Shown: positions 47,280 through 58,909, numbered from the stretch's first letter. The stretch is DNA of 64,000 nucleotides from Sulfurimonas sp. (GCF_028714655.1 NZ_JAQTLY010000010.1:25372-89371); one strand, 5' to 3'. Notes: a model not told the origin generated them from the letters alone. A program made the numbers and translations.

Positions 47280-48314
47280 CTAAAACTCTTTAACTCTTGC
47301 TTCAAACAGCTTTAATAGCGTTAAAAAAAGCGCCGTTATTGCAGGTCCTAAAATCATTCCCCAAAAACCGAATGTCGCAAGCCCTGCAATAATAGCAAAG
47401 AAAATCACAAGCTCGTCTACCCTTGCATCATCTTCTTTGAGAAGTCTTTTATTGATCTCTTTGATAATAAGCGGTTTTATAAAAGTATCCGCAACAATTG
47501 AGATCATTACCACCGAATACAGAGCTATAAAGATACCGTTTGACTCATTTCCGAGCGAAAATTCAAAAAGCATAAAAGGGAGCCACATAACTGCTCCGCC
47601 TATAACGGGAATCAGTGAGGCAAATCCGTACATTACGCCGAATAAAATACCGTTATACCCGATATATGATATAGCCAATCCAAATAAAATACCTTGAAAC
47701 ATAGCATTTACGATGATTGAGTAAAAAACCACTCCCATAACGGATGAAAGCTCTTTAATGAGTATGGAACTCTCTTCAACGGACATCTGAACGACTCTTC
47801 TTAAAAATGTAAAAATATACTCTCCGTTATATAAAACAAAAAAGTAAAAAATTATTATCAGAAATGAATTTTTTAAAAAGCCGACGCTAAATGCGCCTAC
47901 GGTTCCGGTATAAGAGAGCGCTCTCTCGCCGAATGAAGCAATATCCAACTTTTCAACACTCTCTAATATATATGGTTTTGCAAACGCAAGATATTCAGGC
48001 GGATTTTCAACTTTTGCCAATATATACTGTTTAATATTCATTAAAATTTGAGGATCCAAATTATTTAACTCTATGCTTAGAGTTATCAAAAAATATCCAA
48101 GAGGAACGAAAAATAAAACTGCCAACAAAAATGCAGATGCCATCGAAGCATAAAATCTGTTTTTTAAATATTTTAAAAAAATATCCTGTATATTTGAAGT
48201 CGAAATCGCAAGCAGTGCGGCTATAGTCATAGCAAGCAAAAACGGCGCATATAAAAGATACATCCAATAAAGAGATGTGACAAAAAGCACACCTACGAAA
48301 TATAGCGGCTTCAA
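47280..48314 (-). CDS. AI-2E family (PerM-like) membrane transporter
   Basis: 344 residues with about eight membrane helices. Family marks: [50 protein letters not shown] and the C-terminal [29 protein letters not shown]. Members have been linked to autoinducer-2 export or sodium/proton antiport; substrate here is unknown. It overlaps the ruvB end by four bases. Confidence 0.85.
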   Translation of the reverse strand: MKPLYFVGVLFVTSLYWMYLLYAPFLLAMTIAALLAISTSNIQDIFLKYLKNRFYASMASAFLLAVLFFVPLGYFLITLSIELNNLDPQILMNIKQYILAKVENPPEYLAFAKPYILESVEKLDIASFGERALSYTGTVGAFSVGFLKNSFLIIIFYFFVLYNGEYIFTFLRRVVQMSVEESSILIKELSSVMGVVFYSIIVNAMFQGILFGLAISYIGYNGILFGVMYGFASLIPVIGGAVMWLPFMLFEFSLGNESNGIFIALYSVVMISIVADTFIKPLIIKEINKRLLKEDDARVDELVIFFAIIAGLATFGFWGMILGPAITALFLTLLKLFEARVKEF

Positions 48315-49324
48315 AACAGACCTCCCTCATCTATGGTCGGAAAATTGACATTTAAAATAGCATAAGTGCTTTTTGTCGCCTTTCTTCCTTTAGCCGTTCT
48401 CTCCAAATATCCGTTTGCTATAAGGTAAGGCTCCAAAACATCCTCTACGGTTCCCTCATCTTCGCTAAGCGCCGCCGCAATGGTACTAAGTCCGATTGCC
48501 CTGCCGTTTGCTCCGACCAAAAGAGTTAAAAGCCTGATATCCATCTCATCAAATCCGTGCGAATTTATACCGAGTTCGTTAAGTGCGTACTCGGTTCTTG
48601 AGCGCAATATATTTTTTTCATTTGCAACATCTGCAAAATCTCTTACGCGACGCAAAAGCCTCAAAGCTATACGAGGAGTCCCGCGGCTTCGCTTTGCTAT
48701 TTCGATGCTAGCTTCATGAGCTATCTCTTTGTTTAATTTATTTGAAGCTTGAGAGATGATTTTTGCCAGTTCCTCCGGAGAATAAAACTGCATTCTAAAA
48801 TTCATACCAAATCTGTCGCGAAGCGGATTTGAGAGCATACCCGCTCTTGTCGTAGCACCGATAAGCGTGAAACGGGGCAAATCTATCTTTACGGTCTGTG
48901 CAGCAGGTCCGCTTCCGATGATGATATCGATTCTAAAATCTTCCATCGATGAGTAGAGTATCTCTTCAACAGCCGGAGAGAGGCGGTGAATCTCATCTAT
49001 AAAGAGTATATCGCCCTCTTCTAAGTTTGTAAGAATTGCTGCCAAATCACCGCTTTTTTCTATCATAGGAGCGGCTGTTACTTTAATATTTGCATTCATC
49101 TCATTTGCAATGATGAGAGCCAAGGTAGTTTTACCAAGCCCCGGAGGTCCAAAAAAAAGGATATGATCAAGAGCCTCACCTCTTTTTTTGCTTGCTTCTA
49201 TAAAAACACCGAGATTTTTTTTAATCTGCTCCTGCCCTATATATTCGCTCCAAGCACTCGGGCGAAGAGTTACCTCGCAACTCTCCTCATTGTCAAATCT
49301 CTCTATCTCTACCAATCTTTGCAT
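48311..49324 (-). CDS. ruvB: Holliday junction branch migration helicase RuvB
   Basis: 337 residues: Walker A GPPGLGKT (59-66), Walker [10 protein letters not shown], sensor [18 protein letters not shown], and a C-terminal winged helix ([20 protein letters not shown]). The RuvB hexamer drives branch migration with RuvA. It starts eight bases past panB on the same strand; ruvB beside panB is also the Helicobacter arrangement. Confidence 0.97.
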   Translation of the reverse strand: MQRLVEIERFDNEESCEVTLRPSAWSEYIGQEQIKKNLGVFIEASKKRGEALDHILFFGPPGLGKTTLALIIANEMNANIKVTAAPMIEKSGDLAAILTNLEEGDILFIDEIHRLSPAVEEILYSSMEDFRIDIIIGSGPAAQTVKIDLPRFTLIGATTRAGMLSNPLRDRFGMNFRMQFYSPEELAKIISQASNKLNKEIAHEASIEIAKRSRGTPRIALRLLRRVRDFADVANEKNILRSRTEYALNELGINSHGFDEMDIRLLTLLVGANGRAIGLSTIAAALSEDEGTVEDVLEPYLIANGYLERTAKGRKATKSTYAILNVNFPTIDEGGLF

Positions 49325-49332
49325 ATCTTCTC

Positions 49333-50124
49333 TTAGTAAGTGTGTATATCTTGAGGAAATTCTCTAGTTTTGACTTCATCTGCATAGTTTTTGACTGCGC
49401 TCTTAACCAAAGTCGCACCGTCCATATATTTCTTTACAAACTTAGGCGTAAACTCTTCAAAAAGTCCCAACATATCCGAAAAAACAAGAACCTGACCGTC
49501 TACATCTTTACCCGAACCTATGCCGATTACAGGAATCTCTACGCTTTTTGCAACCTCGCACGCAACTTCGGCTTTGACACCCTCTATTACCATACAAAAT
49601 GCACCGGCTTTCTCAACCGCCCTTGCATCTCTTATGAGTTGCAATCTCTCCTCATCCGTTTTACCCTTTATTTTATAACCGCCCTCCAAACGAACCGCTT
49701 GAGGCAGTAACCCGATATGCCCGCAAACCGCAATTTGATTTGAGCAGAGATACTCTATGATATCGGCTCTATCTTCCCCGCCTTCTATTTTTATGGCATC
49801 CGCGGGAGTTTCTTGAAATACTTTTATAGCGTTTTTAAGCGCCTCTTTTTTATTTACATAAGTTCCAAAAGGCATATCGCAAATCAAAAAAGTCTCTTTT
49901 GCTCCATTGGCAACCGCATTTGTATGATATATCATCTGATCTAGCGTCGCACTCAGCGTGTCGCTTTTACCGGCAAAACTCATATTTAAGCTGTCCCCGA
50001 TTAAAATCATATCGGCATTTGTCTCAAAGAGTCTTGCAAAAAGAGCATCATAAGCCGTTATCATAACTAAAGGCGAAACACCCTTGCTTTTTTTGATAGA
50101 AGTTATTGTCATTTTTTTAGTCAT
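49333..50124 (-). CDS. panB: 3-methyl-2-oxobutanoate hydroxymethyltransferase
   Basis: 263 residues; PanB landmarks [74 protein letters not shown] and [22 protein letters not shown]. It makes ketopantoate from ketoisovalerate using methylene-THF, first step to pantothenate and CoA; ilvC in this window supplies the same branched-chain pathway. ATG 50124 is divergent from the HPt gene. Confidence 0.96.
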   Translation of the reverse strand: MTKKMTITSIKKSKGVSPLVMITAYDALFARLFETNADMILIGDSLNMSFAGKSDTLSATLDQMIYHTNAVANGAKETFLICDMPFGTYVNKKEALKNAIKVFQETPADAIKIEGGEDRADIIEYLCSNQIAVCGHIGLLPQAVRLEGGYKIKGKTDEERLQLIRDARAVEKAGAFCMVIEGVKAEVACEVAKSVEIPVIGIGSGKDVDGQVLVFSDMLGLFEEFTPKFVKKYMDGATLVKSAVKNYADEVKTREFPQDIHTY

Positions 50125-50171
50125 TTTTAAAACTCTTTCATTTAATAAAAAGTATTTTAACTAAAAATTGC

Positions 50172-50177
50172 TATAAT
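50172..50177 (+). promoter_or_regulatory. -10 box of the HPt-trpA transcript
   Basis: TTGCTATAATTTT with TATAAT at 50172-50177. A start near 50184 supports translation from ATG 50202 rather than 50187. Confidence 0.5.
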
Positions 50178-50201
50178 TTTGACTATATGGAGAAATATTT
50201 T

Positions 50202-50606
50202 ATGGGTGTAAAAAGTGATTTATATTCTAACTTTGATTTTGAAATAGTCGATGAATTTTTAGATCACTACTCAATGATGGTTGAGGCGATGGAAATTATG
50301 ATTCTGGATTTATCAAAACCAAATATGTACGCTCAAAGCATAAACGAACTTTTTCGCGTTTTTCATAATATAAAATCAGCTTCCGGATACCTAAAAATCG
50401 CACAAATGAATAAACTTTCCGCTTTCGTAGAAGATGTGCTTGAGCAGATAAGAGCTAATCATAGCAGCATCAACGAAGAGACTACAAACTGGCTACTAAG
50501 CATAAGCGATATGTTTGGAGTGTGGAAAAACGACTTAAAACTCGATAAAGAGCTTACCCATATAAAATATTCTCTACTTAAATTACCTGACTTGGAAAAC
50601 AATTGA
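50202..50606 (+). CDS. Stand-alone HPt-domain protein
   Basis: 134 residues from ATG 50202, which has GGAG nine bases upstream; an in-frame ATG at 50187 has no ribosome site and lies at the predicted transcript start. The middle has the histidine phosphotransfer signature LFRVFHNIKSASGYL, phospho-His at about residue 55, followed by a second helix (MNKLSAFVEDVLEQIR). No kinase or receiver is attached. Its stop overlaps the trpA TTG start. A role relaying phosphate to a receiver such as CheY is possible but not shown by the sequence. Confidence 0.78.
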   Translation: MGVKSDLYSNFDFEIVDEFLDHYSMMVEAMEIMILDLSKPNMYAQSINELFRVFHNIKSASGYLKIAQMNKLSAFVEDVLEQIRANHSSINEETTNWLLSISDMFGVWKNDLKLDKELTHIKYSLLKLPDLENN

Positions 50607-51343
50607 AAAAATTAGTCGCATATATAACATCCGGTTATCCGGAAAAATCTTTTAGTATTGATTTAGCTTTGGCACTTGGAGAGAGCGGCGTAGATACGCT
50701 GGAACTCGGTGTACCTTTTTCCGATCCCGTGGCTGACGGTCCTTTGATAGAAAAGGCAAATCATAAAGCGCTTGAACTTGGATTTAAGTTTACACATCTT
50801 TTAGAGATTTCAAAAGTTGTTGCTCCGAAAATAGACACTTTGTGGATGGGATACTTTAATAGCTTCTATCAGCATGATATGTACAAACTGATTCCACACG
50901 CAAAAGAGTTAGGGGTAAACGGCTTTATAATTCCTGATTTACCGTATGAAGAGGCTTTGGCATACGAAGAGCTTTTTGATTCAAACAAAATGTCAAATAT
51001 CAGCTTTGTAGCTCCGACGGACAGCAAAGAGAGAATCAAAACTATAGTTGAGAATTCTAAAAAATTTATCTATATGGTAGCATATACGGGAATAACAGGC
51101 TCAGGTGTTTCAGAGGATCTTCAACCGATTATAACATCCATAAAAAAACATACGCAAACCCCAATCTATGTCGGATTCGGCGTAAACAAAAAAACGGCAA
51201 AAGATAAAGTAAAAGGTGCTGATGGAGTAATCGTAGGAAGTGCTTTTGTAGAGATACTGTTAAACGACACTTTAAGCTATACGCAAAAGATAAACAACTG
51301 CAAGGAACTTGCTCAAATACTAAAGAGTGAGATAAATAGCTAA
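50603..51343 (+). CDS. trpA: Tryptophan synthase alpha subunit
   Basis: 246 residues, TIM barrel: LVAYITSGYPE, DTLELGVPFSDPVADGPLIEKAN with the catalytic Glu, GFIIPDLPYEEA with the catalytic Asp, FVAPTDSKERI and MVAYTGITGSG, then PIYVGFGVNKKTAKDKVKGADGVIVGSAFVE. It cleaves indole-glycerol phosphate. TTG 50603 overlaps the HPt stop, giving translational coupling with a signalling gene; trpB is not adjacent. About 15 residues shorter than the E. coli protein, without loss of motifs. Confidence 0.95.
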   Translation: MKKLVAYITSGYPEKSFSIDLALALGESGVDTLELGVPFSDPVADGPLIEKANHKALELGFKFTHLLEISKVVAPKIDTLWMGYFNSFYQHDMYKLIPHAKELGVNGFIIPDLPYEEALAYEELFDSNKMSNISFVAPTDSKERIKTIVENSKKFIYMVAYTGITGSGVSEDLQPIITSIKKHTQTPIYVGFGVNKKTAKDKVKGADGVIVGSAFVEILLNDTLSYTQKINNCKELAQILKSEINS

Positions 51344-51358
51344 TTTTAAATCAAGGTT

Positions 51359-51390
51359 AGATTGCCGCGCTTCGCTCGCAATGACCGTCA
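51359..51390. repeat. Palindromic repeat, family B copy 3
   Basis: AGATTGCCGCGCTTCGCTCG followed by CAATGACCGTCA and a T-run (51391-51396), after the trpA stop. A half-length copy of the family B element. Confidence 0.7.
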
Positions 51391-51415
51391 TTTTTTGTTT
51401 ATTGTGCTTAGATTT

Positions 51416-52617
<1,202 letters not shown>

Positions 52618-52641
52618 GTCAGCAAAAATTGAGGACTGTTT

Positions 52642-53265
52642 TTGAATAAATTTAATCTTTTTAAAGAAATTATCGTAGCAAAGAAAGAAGATTTGCAAGA
52701 GGCTGTCGATTCCTCTAAAACTTTTGGCATACAAGTTGACGGCAAAGTCTGCTACGAACCCTTTACCATCCATGATGTTTTAATCTACAAAGGCATTGCA
52801 GATAAAGAGATGCCGTTTGAGAGTGCTTTTGGCAAAAACTATCAGGTAGTCGTGGATAATGAGAGAGTTTTAATCAAAGCTTTTGCAAATTGGCAAGAGA
52901 TTATAGGCTTTAATGCTCCTAGAGCAACCTATAACGACACGACATCCGACGGCGTAGATGAACTCTCAACAAAAGAGATGGAAAATATCGGCTGGCACGC
53001 ATCGGAATTCGGCATCAAATATAGAGATTTGGTCGATATTTTGGAAGAGCAGTGCGAAGGCACTCTAATCTGCATAGAACAAGAAGATCCGTACCAATTC
53101 AGCGGTCTTGGTTTTGTGGATGACTTGAATGAAGCAAGAGATGTGTTATTTACATTTTGCAAAAAAGAGATTGAGAGACTTATATCAACTGATGATGACT
53201 TTAAAAAAGAGAAACTAAGCGATGATGAAAAAGAGGCGGCAGAGTTTTTTGGAATAGCTATTTAA
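52642..53265 (+). CDS. Hypothetical acidic cytoplasmic protein
   Basis: 207 residues, no signal peptide or membrane helix, strongly acidic C-terminus (STDDDFKKEKLSDDEKEAAEFF). It starts at TTG 52642 with GAGGA upstream. The middle segment FGIKYRDLVDILEEQCEGTLICIEQEDPYQFSGLGFVDDLNEARDVLF has alternating strand/helix character but no motif I recognise. Real coding is supported by codon use and a good promoter and ribosome site. Confidence 0.7.
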   Translation: MNKFNLFKEIIVAKKEDLQEAVDSSKTFGIQVDGKVCYEPFTIHDVLIYKGIADKEMPFESAFGKNYQVVVDNERVLIKAFANWQEIIGFNAPRATYNDTTSDGVDELSTKEMENIGWHASEFGIKYRDLVDILEEQCEGTLICIEQEDPYQFSGLGFVDDLNEARDVLFTFCKKEIERLISTDDDFKKEKLSDDEKEAAEFFGIAI

Positions 53266-53270
53266 GCACT

Positions 53271-53328
53271 AGATTGCTTCGTCGTAAACTCCTCGCAATG
53301 ACGGCACAACTGCCAATGCGAGGAACGG
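53271..53328. repeat. Palindromic repeat, family B copy 4
   Basis: AGATTGCTTCGTCGTAAACT, CCTCGCAATGACGGC, then TGCCAATGCGAGGAACGGC: CCTCGCAATG and CATTGGCA/TGCGAGG parts form an imperfect palindrome between convergent genes. Confidence 0.75.
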
Positions 53329-53341
53329 CTAACCCAAAATG

Positions 53342-56300
53342 CTACGCCTCTTTCCCTCTTCTTAACTTTGAAACAAGAACATAAAAAAGAGGGATAAACA
53401 CAATTGCTAAAAATGTAGCAGCCAACATTCCTCCTACAACCCCCGTACCGATTGAGTGTCTGCTTGCCGCTCCTGCACCGCTGCTGATTGCGAGCGGGAT
53501 AACTCCTAGCGTAAACGCAAGTGAAGTCATGATGATAGGGCGAAGACGAATCTTTGCGGCTTCTAAAACAGCGTCAACAAGCGCCATACCCTGCTCTCTT
53601 TTTTGCATTGCAAACTCTACGATTAAAATAGCATTTTTTGCGCTTAGTCCTGCTAAAACGAGTATGCCTATCTGAAAATAGATATCGTTTTCCAAGCCTC
53701 TTAGATGATTTGCCGCAACGGCTCCGAATATGCCAAACGGTACGGCCAAAATAACGGATATCGGCATAAGCCATCTCTCATACTGCGCCGCTAAAATAAG
53801 GTACAAAAATATTATCCCAAATATAAATGCCATATTTCCCGCACTTGAAATCTGTTTTTCTTGATATGCCGTACCAATCCAACTGATACTGTACCCTTGT
53901 GGCAGAACCTCATTTGCAACTTCTTCTATCGCTTTTAACGCATCTCCAGAGCTATATCCTATATTTGCCTGACCTGCTACTTTTGCCGCGCTAAAAAGGT
54001 TAAATCGCTCCACCAAATCGGCACTAAGAGTCTGTTTAAGCGTTACAAAAGAGCTAAGAGGCAGCATCTCGCCTTTGTTGCTTCTTACATAAATTTTATT
54101 CAAATCTTCGGGCGTTTTTCTAAATGACTCGTCTGCCTGCATATTTACCATATAAGTTCTGCCAAAAAGATTAAAATCATTTACATAAAAATTTCCGAAA
54201 GTTGCATTTAGCGTTTGGTAGACATGGTCTAAACTTACGCCTTTTGCTTTTACTTTTGCAGTATCTACGCTTACCTGATACTTAGGCACATTTGCATTAA
54301 GCGTAGTTCTTACGCCCATAAGTTCCGGTCTTGCATTTGCTTTTTGAATAATCTCATTTACATATTTTTGAAGCTCTTTTATATCAGAGCCTGTTTTATT
54401 TTGTACATAGAGTTCAAAACCGCCTGCGACTCCCATACCCATAATCGGCGGAGGAACAACGCCAAAAGAGAAGCCGTCACTAGTTGCGGAGAGCTTTTTA
54501 CCCATCTGTGCGGCTATTTGGCTTGCATGCTGCTCTGGTTTTGTTCTCTCATCCCATGGTTGAAGTTTTAAAATAGTAGCCGCCGAGTTTGTTCTAAGCG
54601 AAGATGTTACAAAATCCATACCTGCAAACTGAACTATATTTTTTATGCTCTCTTTATCTTTTGAAGCTATGTTATATATCTCCGAAGTAAGCGCATCGGT
54701 TCTGCTAAGTGAAGCTCCCGGAGGGTTGTAACTAAATACAAATACGGTTCCCTTATCCTCAATAGGAACAAGTCCGGTTTTTAGACTCTTAAACATATCA
54801 AAAGTAACATATACAAGTCCGCCAAAGAGAAGCATACTCAAAAATGAGTATCGAACAGTAAGTTTTAGAGTATTTGAGTAGCCCTTTGTAGCCCAATCGA
54901 AAAAAGTGTTAAACCATTTGAAAAAATATTTCGGTTCTTTATGGGTCGGTTTGAGCATTAACGCACATAAAGATGGAGTTAAAGTAAGTGCCACAAATCC
55001 TGAAATAGCCAAAGAGATAACAATCGTTACAGCAAACTGTCTATACATCTCACCGCTTAATCCGCCCAAAAACGCAACAGGGATAAATACGGCTGAGAGT
55101 ACCAAAACGATAGCAATAAGCGCGCTTGAAACCTCTCTCATTGCCTGAAGTGAAGCCTCAAGGGGAGAGAGTCCCTCTTTTATGTGTCTCTCGACATTTT
55201 CTATAACGATAATCGCATCATCTACGACTATACCGATAGCTAAAACAAGTCCGAAAAGTGTAAGCAGATTTATACTAAAGCCTAAAACATACATTCCCGC
55301 AAATGCCCCGATAATGGAGACGGGAACTGCCAATATGGGAATAAGCGTAGCTCTCCAACTCTGCAAAAACAAAAATATAATAAATACGACCAAAATGATA
55401 GCTTCTACAAAAGTTTTTACAACCTCGTTTATAGAAACCTGAACAAAGTCGGTAATATCGTAAGGGATAACATACTGCACATCGTCGACAAAATTTTTAC
55501 TGATACCGTCTATAACTTTTCGGATCTCTTTTGCCGTCTCGATAGCATTTGCACCGCTTTGCAAAAATATAGCTACGGGAACTGCCGGAGAGTCGTTGAG
55601 CTTGTTTTTCATATCATAGCTTTGAGAACCGAGTTCTATAGTTGCCACATCTTTTAACTTTAGCGAGCTTCCATCCTCGTTTGCTCTTATGATAATATTT
55701 GAAAATTGTGACGGCTCGCTGTACCTTTGCGGCGTCTCAAGCGTGTATGTAAACATCTCGCCTTTTGCAACCGGTTCGGAAGAGAGTTTTCCGGCTGCAT
55801 ACTGCTCATTTTGTTCTCTTACCGCCACAATCAAATCATTAACGGTCAAAGAGTACTTTTGGAGTTTTAGCGGATCTATCCAGATACGCATAGAGTAATC
55901 TTTTGCTCCGAAGATAGTTACATCTCCGACACCTTTAACCCTTTTTAAATCATCCACGACATTCATAAGCGCATAGTTGGATAAAAATGTCACATCTCTG
56001 CTCTGTTTTGGCGAATGCAGAATGATTACCTGAAGCATATCGGGTGATTTTTCAGCGACTCTGACACCCTGCCGCTTTACCTGTTCGGGGAGTTTTGAGA
56101 GTGCCGCTTGAACACGATTGTTTACATCAATCTTTGCATCATCGGGATTTGTTCCGACTTTAAAAAATATGCTTATGCTAAGAGAGCCGTTATCTGCCGA
56201 GAGAGAGTTCATATAGAGCATATCTTTAGCCCCGTTAATCTGCTCTTCAAGAGGCGCCGCAACCGTTTTTGAGATAGTTTCGGCACTTGCTCCCTGATAA

Positions 56301-56446
56301 GATGTTGAGACGACTATCTGAGGCGGAATAACTCTCGGATACTCTCCGACGGGAAGAGACCGCATAGAGATAACACCTGCCAAAACGATAATAATGGCGA
56401 TAACAGATGCAAAGATTGGTCTTTTTATAAAAAAAGCAGAAAGCAT
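53342..56446 (-). CDS. RND efflux pump inner-membrane transporter (AcrB/MexB-like)
   Basis: 1034 residues of HAE1-type RND: N-terminal MLSAFFIKRPIFASVIAIIIVLAGVISM, GEYPRVIPPQIVVSTSYQGASAETI, the proton-relay aspartates in GLVLAIGIVVDDAIIVIENVERH (about 400-422), two large periplasmic loops and a second set of six helices with ILVLAGLSAKNAILIVEFA. It exports drugs or other amphipaths using proton flow as a trimer. It is last in the operon after the outer-membrane channel and adaptor genes; gap to the adaptor is one base. Confidence 0.95.
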   Translation of the reverse strand: MLSAFFIKRPIFASVIAIIIVLAGVISMRSLPVGEYPRVIPPQIVVSTSYQGASAETISKTVAAPLEEQINGAKDMLYMNSLSADNGSLSISIFFKVGTNPDDAKIDVNNRVQAALSKLPEQVKRQGVRVAEKSPDMLQVIILHSPKQSRDVTFLSNYALMNVVDDLKRVKGVGDVTIFGAKDYSMRIWIDPLKLQKYSLTVNDLIVAVREQNEQYAAGKLSSEPVAKGEMFTYTLETPQRYSEPSQFSNIIIRANEDGSSLKLKDVATIELGSQSYDMKNKLNDSPAVPVAIFLQSGANAIETAKEIRKVIDGISKNFVDDVQYVIPYDITDFVQVSINEVVKTFVEAIILVVFIIFLFLQSWRATLIPILAVPVSIIGAFAGMYVLGFSINLLTLFGLVLAIGIVVDDAIIVIENVERHIKEGLSPLEASLQAMREVSSALIAIVLVLSAVFIPVAFLGGLSGEMYRQFAVTIVISLAISGFVALTLTPSLCALMLKPTHKEPKYFFKWFNTFFDWATKGYSNTLKLTVRYSFLSMLLFGGLVYVTFDMFKSLKTGLVPIEDKGTVFVFSYNPPGASLSRTDALTSEIYNIASKDKESIKNIVQFAGMDFVTSSLRTNSAATILKLQPWDERTKPEQHASQIAAQMGKKLSATSDGFSFGVVPPPIMGMGVAGGFELYVQNKTGSDIKELQKYVNEIIQKANARPELMGVRTTLNANVPKYQVSVDTAKVKAKGVSLDHVYQTLNATFGNFYVNDFNLFGRTYMVNMQADESFRKTPEDLNKIYVRSNKGEMLPLSSFVTLKQTLSADLVERFNLFSAAKVAGQANIGYSSGDALKAIEEVANEVLPQGYSISWIGTAYQEKQISSAGNMAFIFGIIFLYLILAAQYERWLMPISVILAVPFGIFGAVAANHLRGLENDIYFQIGILVLAGLSAKNAILIVEFAMQKREQGMALVDAVLEAAKIRLRPIIMTSLAFTLGVIPLAISSGAGAASRHSIGTGVVGGMLAATFLAIVFIPLFYVLVSKLRRGKEA

Positions 56447-56447
56447 C

Positions 56448-57539
56448 TTATTTACCGTCCATAACTGTTACTTTGGCGTTTGGTTTTAACTTTGCGATAT
56501 TGCTTATTGCAATCTCTTCATTCTCTTGCACTCCGCCCTCAACCATTGCGACACCGTTTTGTACATGTAAAACATTAACCGCTCTCATTGATGCGGCACC
56601 GTTTTCTATAATATAAACGACTGTAGCATCGGGAGTTTTTATAAGTGCGCCCTGAGGAATTTTTGCAACACTGTCATAACCGAATCCCTCTAAACTAACC
56701 TCGGCATACGAGCCTAAAATAAGCTCTCTCTTTGGATTTTCAAAAACTGCTCTAAGAAGAAGCGTATCTGTTTGCAAGTCCAGTTTGGGCGCTATAAAAT
56801 CAACAGTGCCTTCGTATGATTTTGTTCCGCTCTTTAGCGTCACTTTTGCGCCCGTTTTTATCTGCGATGCATATTTTGAAGCATCGCTGCTAGGTATGGA
56901 AAACTCTGTGTAAAGAGTATTGAGTGCCGTGATAGTTGTAAGTTTTGAGTTTTGCGTCTCTATGTAAGCCCCTACATCTCTGCTGCTAAGTCCGACAATA
57001 CCGTCCATAGGTGCTTTTATAGTCGTATAACCGTAATTTAGCTCTGCATTTTTAAGAGCCGCTTTTGCTTTTTGCACTTCAGCTTTTGCACTATCGTATG
57101 CATATAATATATCATCTCTTTGCTGCACGCTTACCGCACTGTTTTTAAATAAAAACTCGGTTCTCTCCCAATCTCTTGAAGCTTTGTTAAAATTTGCTTC
57201 GGCTTTAAGCAGAGATGCCTTTGACTCTTCAAGGGCTGCGCCGTATTCATCTTTTTGTATCTCGTAAAGCGTAGTACCCTCTTTTACAAATGTTCCCTCT
57301 TTGAAATTCTCTTTTACTAAAACACCTTTGACGCGAGCCACCACATCTACCTCCCTAAAAGGCTTCAGCACGGCAGAATAACTCTTTGTAAAATTTGCTT
57401 TATCGAACTTTATCTTTTGCGCTTTAACCGGCAACGGAGGCATTTGAGCCGCTTGTGCTTGTGCGGCAGGCGCACTTTTCTTATCGTCATTACAACCGAC
57501 TAAAAATAGTAATATTACTAAAAATGTTAAACTTTTCAT
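56448..57539 (-). CDS. RND efflux periplasmic adaptor lipoprotein (AcrA-like)
   Basis: 363 residues: lipoprotein signal MKSLTFLVILLFLVGCNDD with lipobox LVGC, lipoyl-type halves (VVARVKGVLVKENFKEGTFVKEGTTLYEI and APMDGIVGLSSRDVGAYI), an alpha-hairpin between them (about 100-165), beta-barrel and membrane-proximal domains. It bridges the RND transporter and the TolC-like channel encoded beside it. Its start abuts the channel gene's stop. Confidence 0.93.
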   Translation of the reverse strand: MKSLTFLVILLFLVGCNDDKKSAPAAQAQAAQMPPLPVKAQKIKFDKANFTKSYSAVLKPFREVDVVARVKGVLVKENFKEGTFVKEGTTLYEIQKDEYGAALEESKASLLKAEANFNKASRDWERTEFLFKNSAVSVQQRDDILYAYDSAKAEVQKAKAALKNAELNYGYTTIKAPMDGIVGLSSRDVGAYIETQNSKLTTITALNTLYTEFSIPSSDASKYASQIKTGAKVTLKSGTKSYEGTVDFIAPKLDLQTDTLLLRAVFENPKRELILGSYAEVSLEGFGYDSVAKIPQGALIKTPDATVVYIIENGAASMRAVNVLHVQNGVAMVEGGVQENEEIAISNIAKLKPNAKVTVMDGK

Positions 57540-58772
57540 CTATAAAAACTCCTTTATATCTTTTCCGCTATAGTAAATCAACTCGGCTTTTTTCATCTCT
57601 ACATCCAAAAGCGCTCTTTCATAATCTCTCTGTGCATCAAACTTTTCGCTTAATGATTGAAGATAGGCAACATTATCGATAGTTTTATTTTGGTATTTCA
57701 CTTTGACAAGCTCATAGGTCGCGCTTGCGGCATCAAGAGTAGCCTTGGCTGCGGCAATTTTGAGCTTTGCTATTTCAAGTGATTTTTTTGCAAGCCTATA
57801 CTCTACATCCGCCTTATGTTTCTCATGTTCAAGCGTAGATTTCTTGCTCAAATACTCCTCAAACTTTGACTCGTAGTTCTTTGCAGTCGTATCAAAATCG
57901 AAAATATTCCATGAAAGATTAACCATTGCTATATTTTGCTTATCTATCAAAAAATTACTCTCAAAATTTTTATTATTAAAATAGTAGTCACTGTAACTCA
58001 GCGTATCATTAAAAGTAACTTGAGGCATATTTTGACTCTTTTTGCTCTGTGCTTCATAGAGCATTGCTGTTGCACCGTATTCAAGCGCTTTGATATCTGC
58101 TCTTGTGGACGGCTCCTGTTCATAAACAAACTTTACATGCGAACCCTCTTCTAAAGAGTCTATCTTTTGCAAAGTATAGTACTCAAGCGCATGAAGAATC
58201 TTTTGATTCTCAAGCTCTATTTCATGGAGTTTCACCATCGCATTTTTAACTCTTGAATCAATCTTGTCAAGTTCGTCATGCGTGATAGTCCCTGCTTCAT
58301 AAAAGAGTTGAAGCCTGTTTAAATCCGCTTTGAGCTGCTCAATCTCCTGAAGTTTTGCTCTCTTGTCCGCGTCAAATGCAAGATAGCCAAAGTAAAGTCT
58401 CGCCACATCAAGAGAGAGGCTCTTTTTAGTCGCCTCGACACTCATCTTGCTTGAATCAATATTTGATTTTAGCTGTGAATAAAGGCTCTGCTCTTTTCCT
58501 CCGTCATAAAGAGTGTACTTCAAACTCGCTTGAATTTTAAATGTATTTTGCGCAAACGACGGACTCTCTTCATAAGCATTTTGGTATGTCGCACCCACTT
58601 CGATGTTCGGTAGATAAGAGTTTTTTGTACTCTCGTAGGCTCTCTCTTTTGAGTTTAAAAGATGTGAAGCGGACTCTACAACTCTATTTTTGTGTGACAA
58701 CTCTACCAACTCATCCAAAGTGTACGAGTAGAGAAACATCGGTATACAAAGTATCGGTAAAAAAAGTCTCAA
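57540..58772 (-). CDS. TolC-family outer-membrane efflux channel
   Basis: 410 residues with signal peptide (MRLFLPILCIPMFLYS), then the OEP-type pattern of long coiled-coil helices and short strands repeated twice: YESTKNSYLPNIEVGATYQ and LYEAQSKKSQNMPQVTFNDTLSYSD are the usual S-x-x-P-x-[LIV] repeat marks. It forms the trimeric exit duct. TTG 58772 is the start, with AAGGAGAG a few bases upstream. First gene of the efflux operon; its leader contains structured element D copy 1. Confidence 0.9.
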   Translation of the reverse strand: MRLFLPILCIPMFLYSYTLDELVELSHKNRVVESASHLLNSKERAYESTKNSYLPNIEVGATYQNAYEESPSFAQNTFKIQASLKYTLYDGGKEQSLYSQLKSNIDSSKMSVEATKKSLSLDVARLYFGYLAFDADKRAKLQEIEQLKADLNRLQLFYEAGTITHDELDKIDSRVKNAMVKLHEIELENQKILHALEYYTLQKIDSLEEGSHVKFVYEQEPSTRADIKALEYGATAMLYEAQSKKSQNMPQVTFNDTLSYSDYYFNNKNFESNFLIDKQNIAMVNLSWNIFDFDTTAKNYESKFEEYLSKKSTLEHEKHKADVEYRLAKKSLEIAKLKIAAAKATLDAASATYELVKVKYQNKTIDNVAYLQSLSEKFDAQRDYERALLDVEMKKAELIYYSGKDIKEFL

Positions 58773-58793
58773 CTGCTCTCCTTGATTTATTAA

Positions 58794-58909
58794 AGTTCTA
58801 CAAGAACTCTAGTTTTTACGCCGAATGAGCAATACCCAAAAGTGAGGGCATTCGAACCCATTTAGCTACACTAGCCGCTATGGCACTAAAGCTTGCCTCT
58901 TTCGAGGCA
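58794..58909 (-). other. Structured element D copy 1 in the efflux operon leader
   Basis: Minus strand, 5' to 3': hairpin TGCCTC-GAAA-GAGGCA (58909-58894), conserved CTTTAGTGCCATAGCGG (within 58871-58892), a second stem CGAATG...CATTCG with inner CCC/GGG (58822-58854) carrying GGGTATTGCTCAT, and a small stem AGTTCT-ACA-AGAACT (58808-58794). 20 of 22 bases at 58871-58892 match copy 2. It fills much of the 246-base gap 58773-59018. Confidence 0.6.

Noticed and set aside
58840..58895. Possible tRNA: the minus strand holds GGGTTCGAATGCCC, like a T-arm
   Set aside because: The closing 53-61 pair would be G-G, there is no acceptor stem, D-arm or anticodon arm around it, and the segment is better explained as part of element D.
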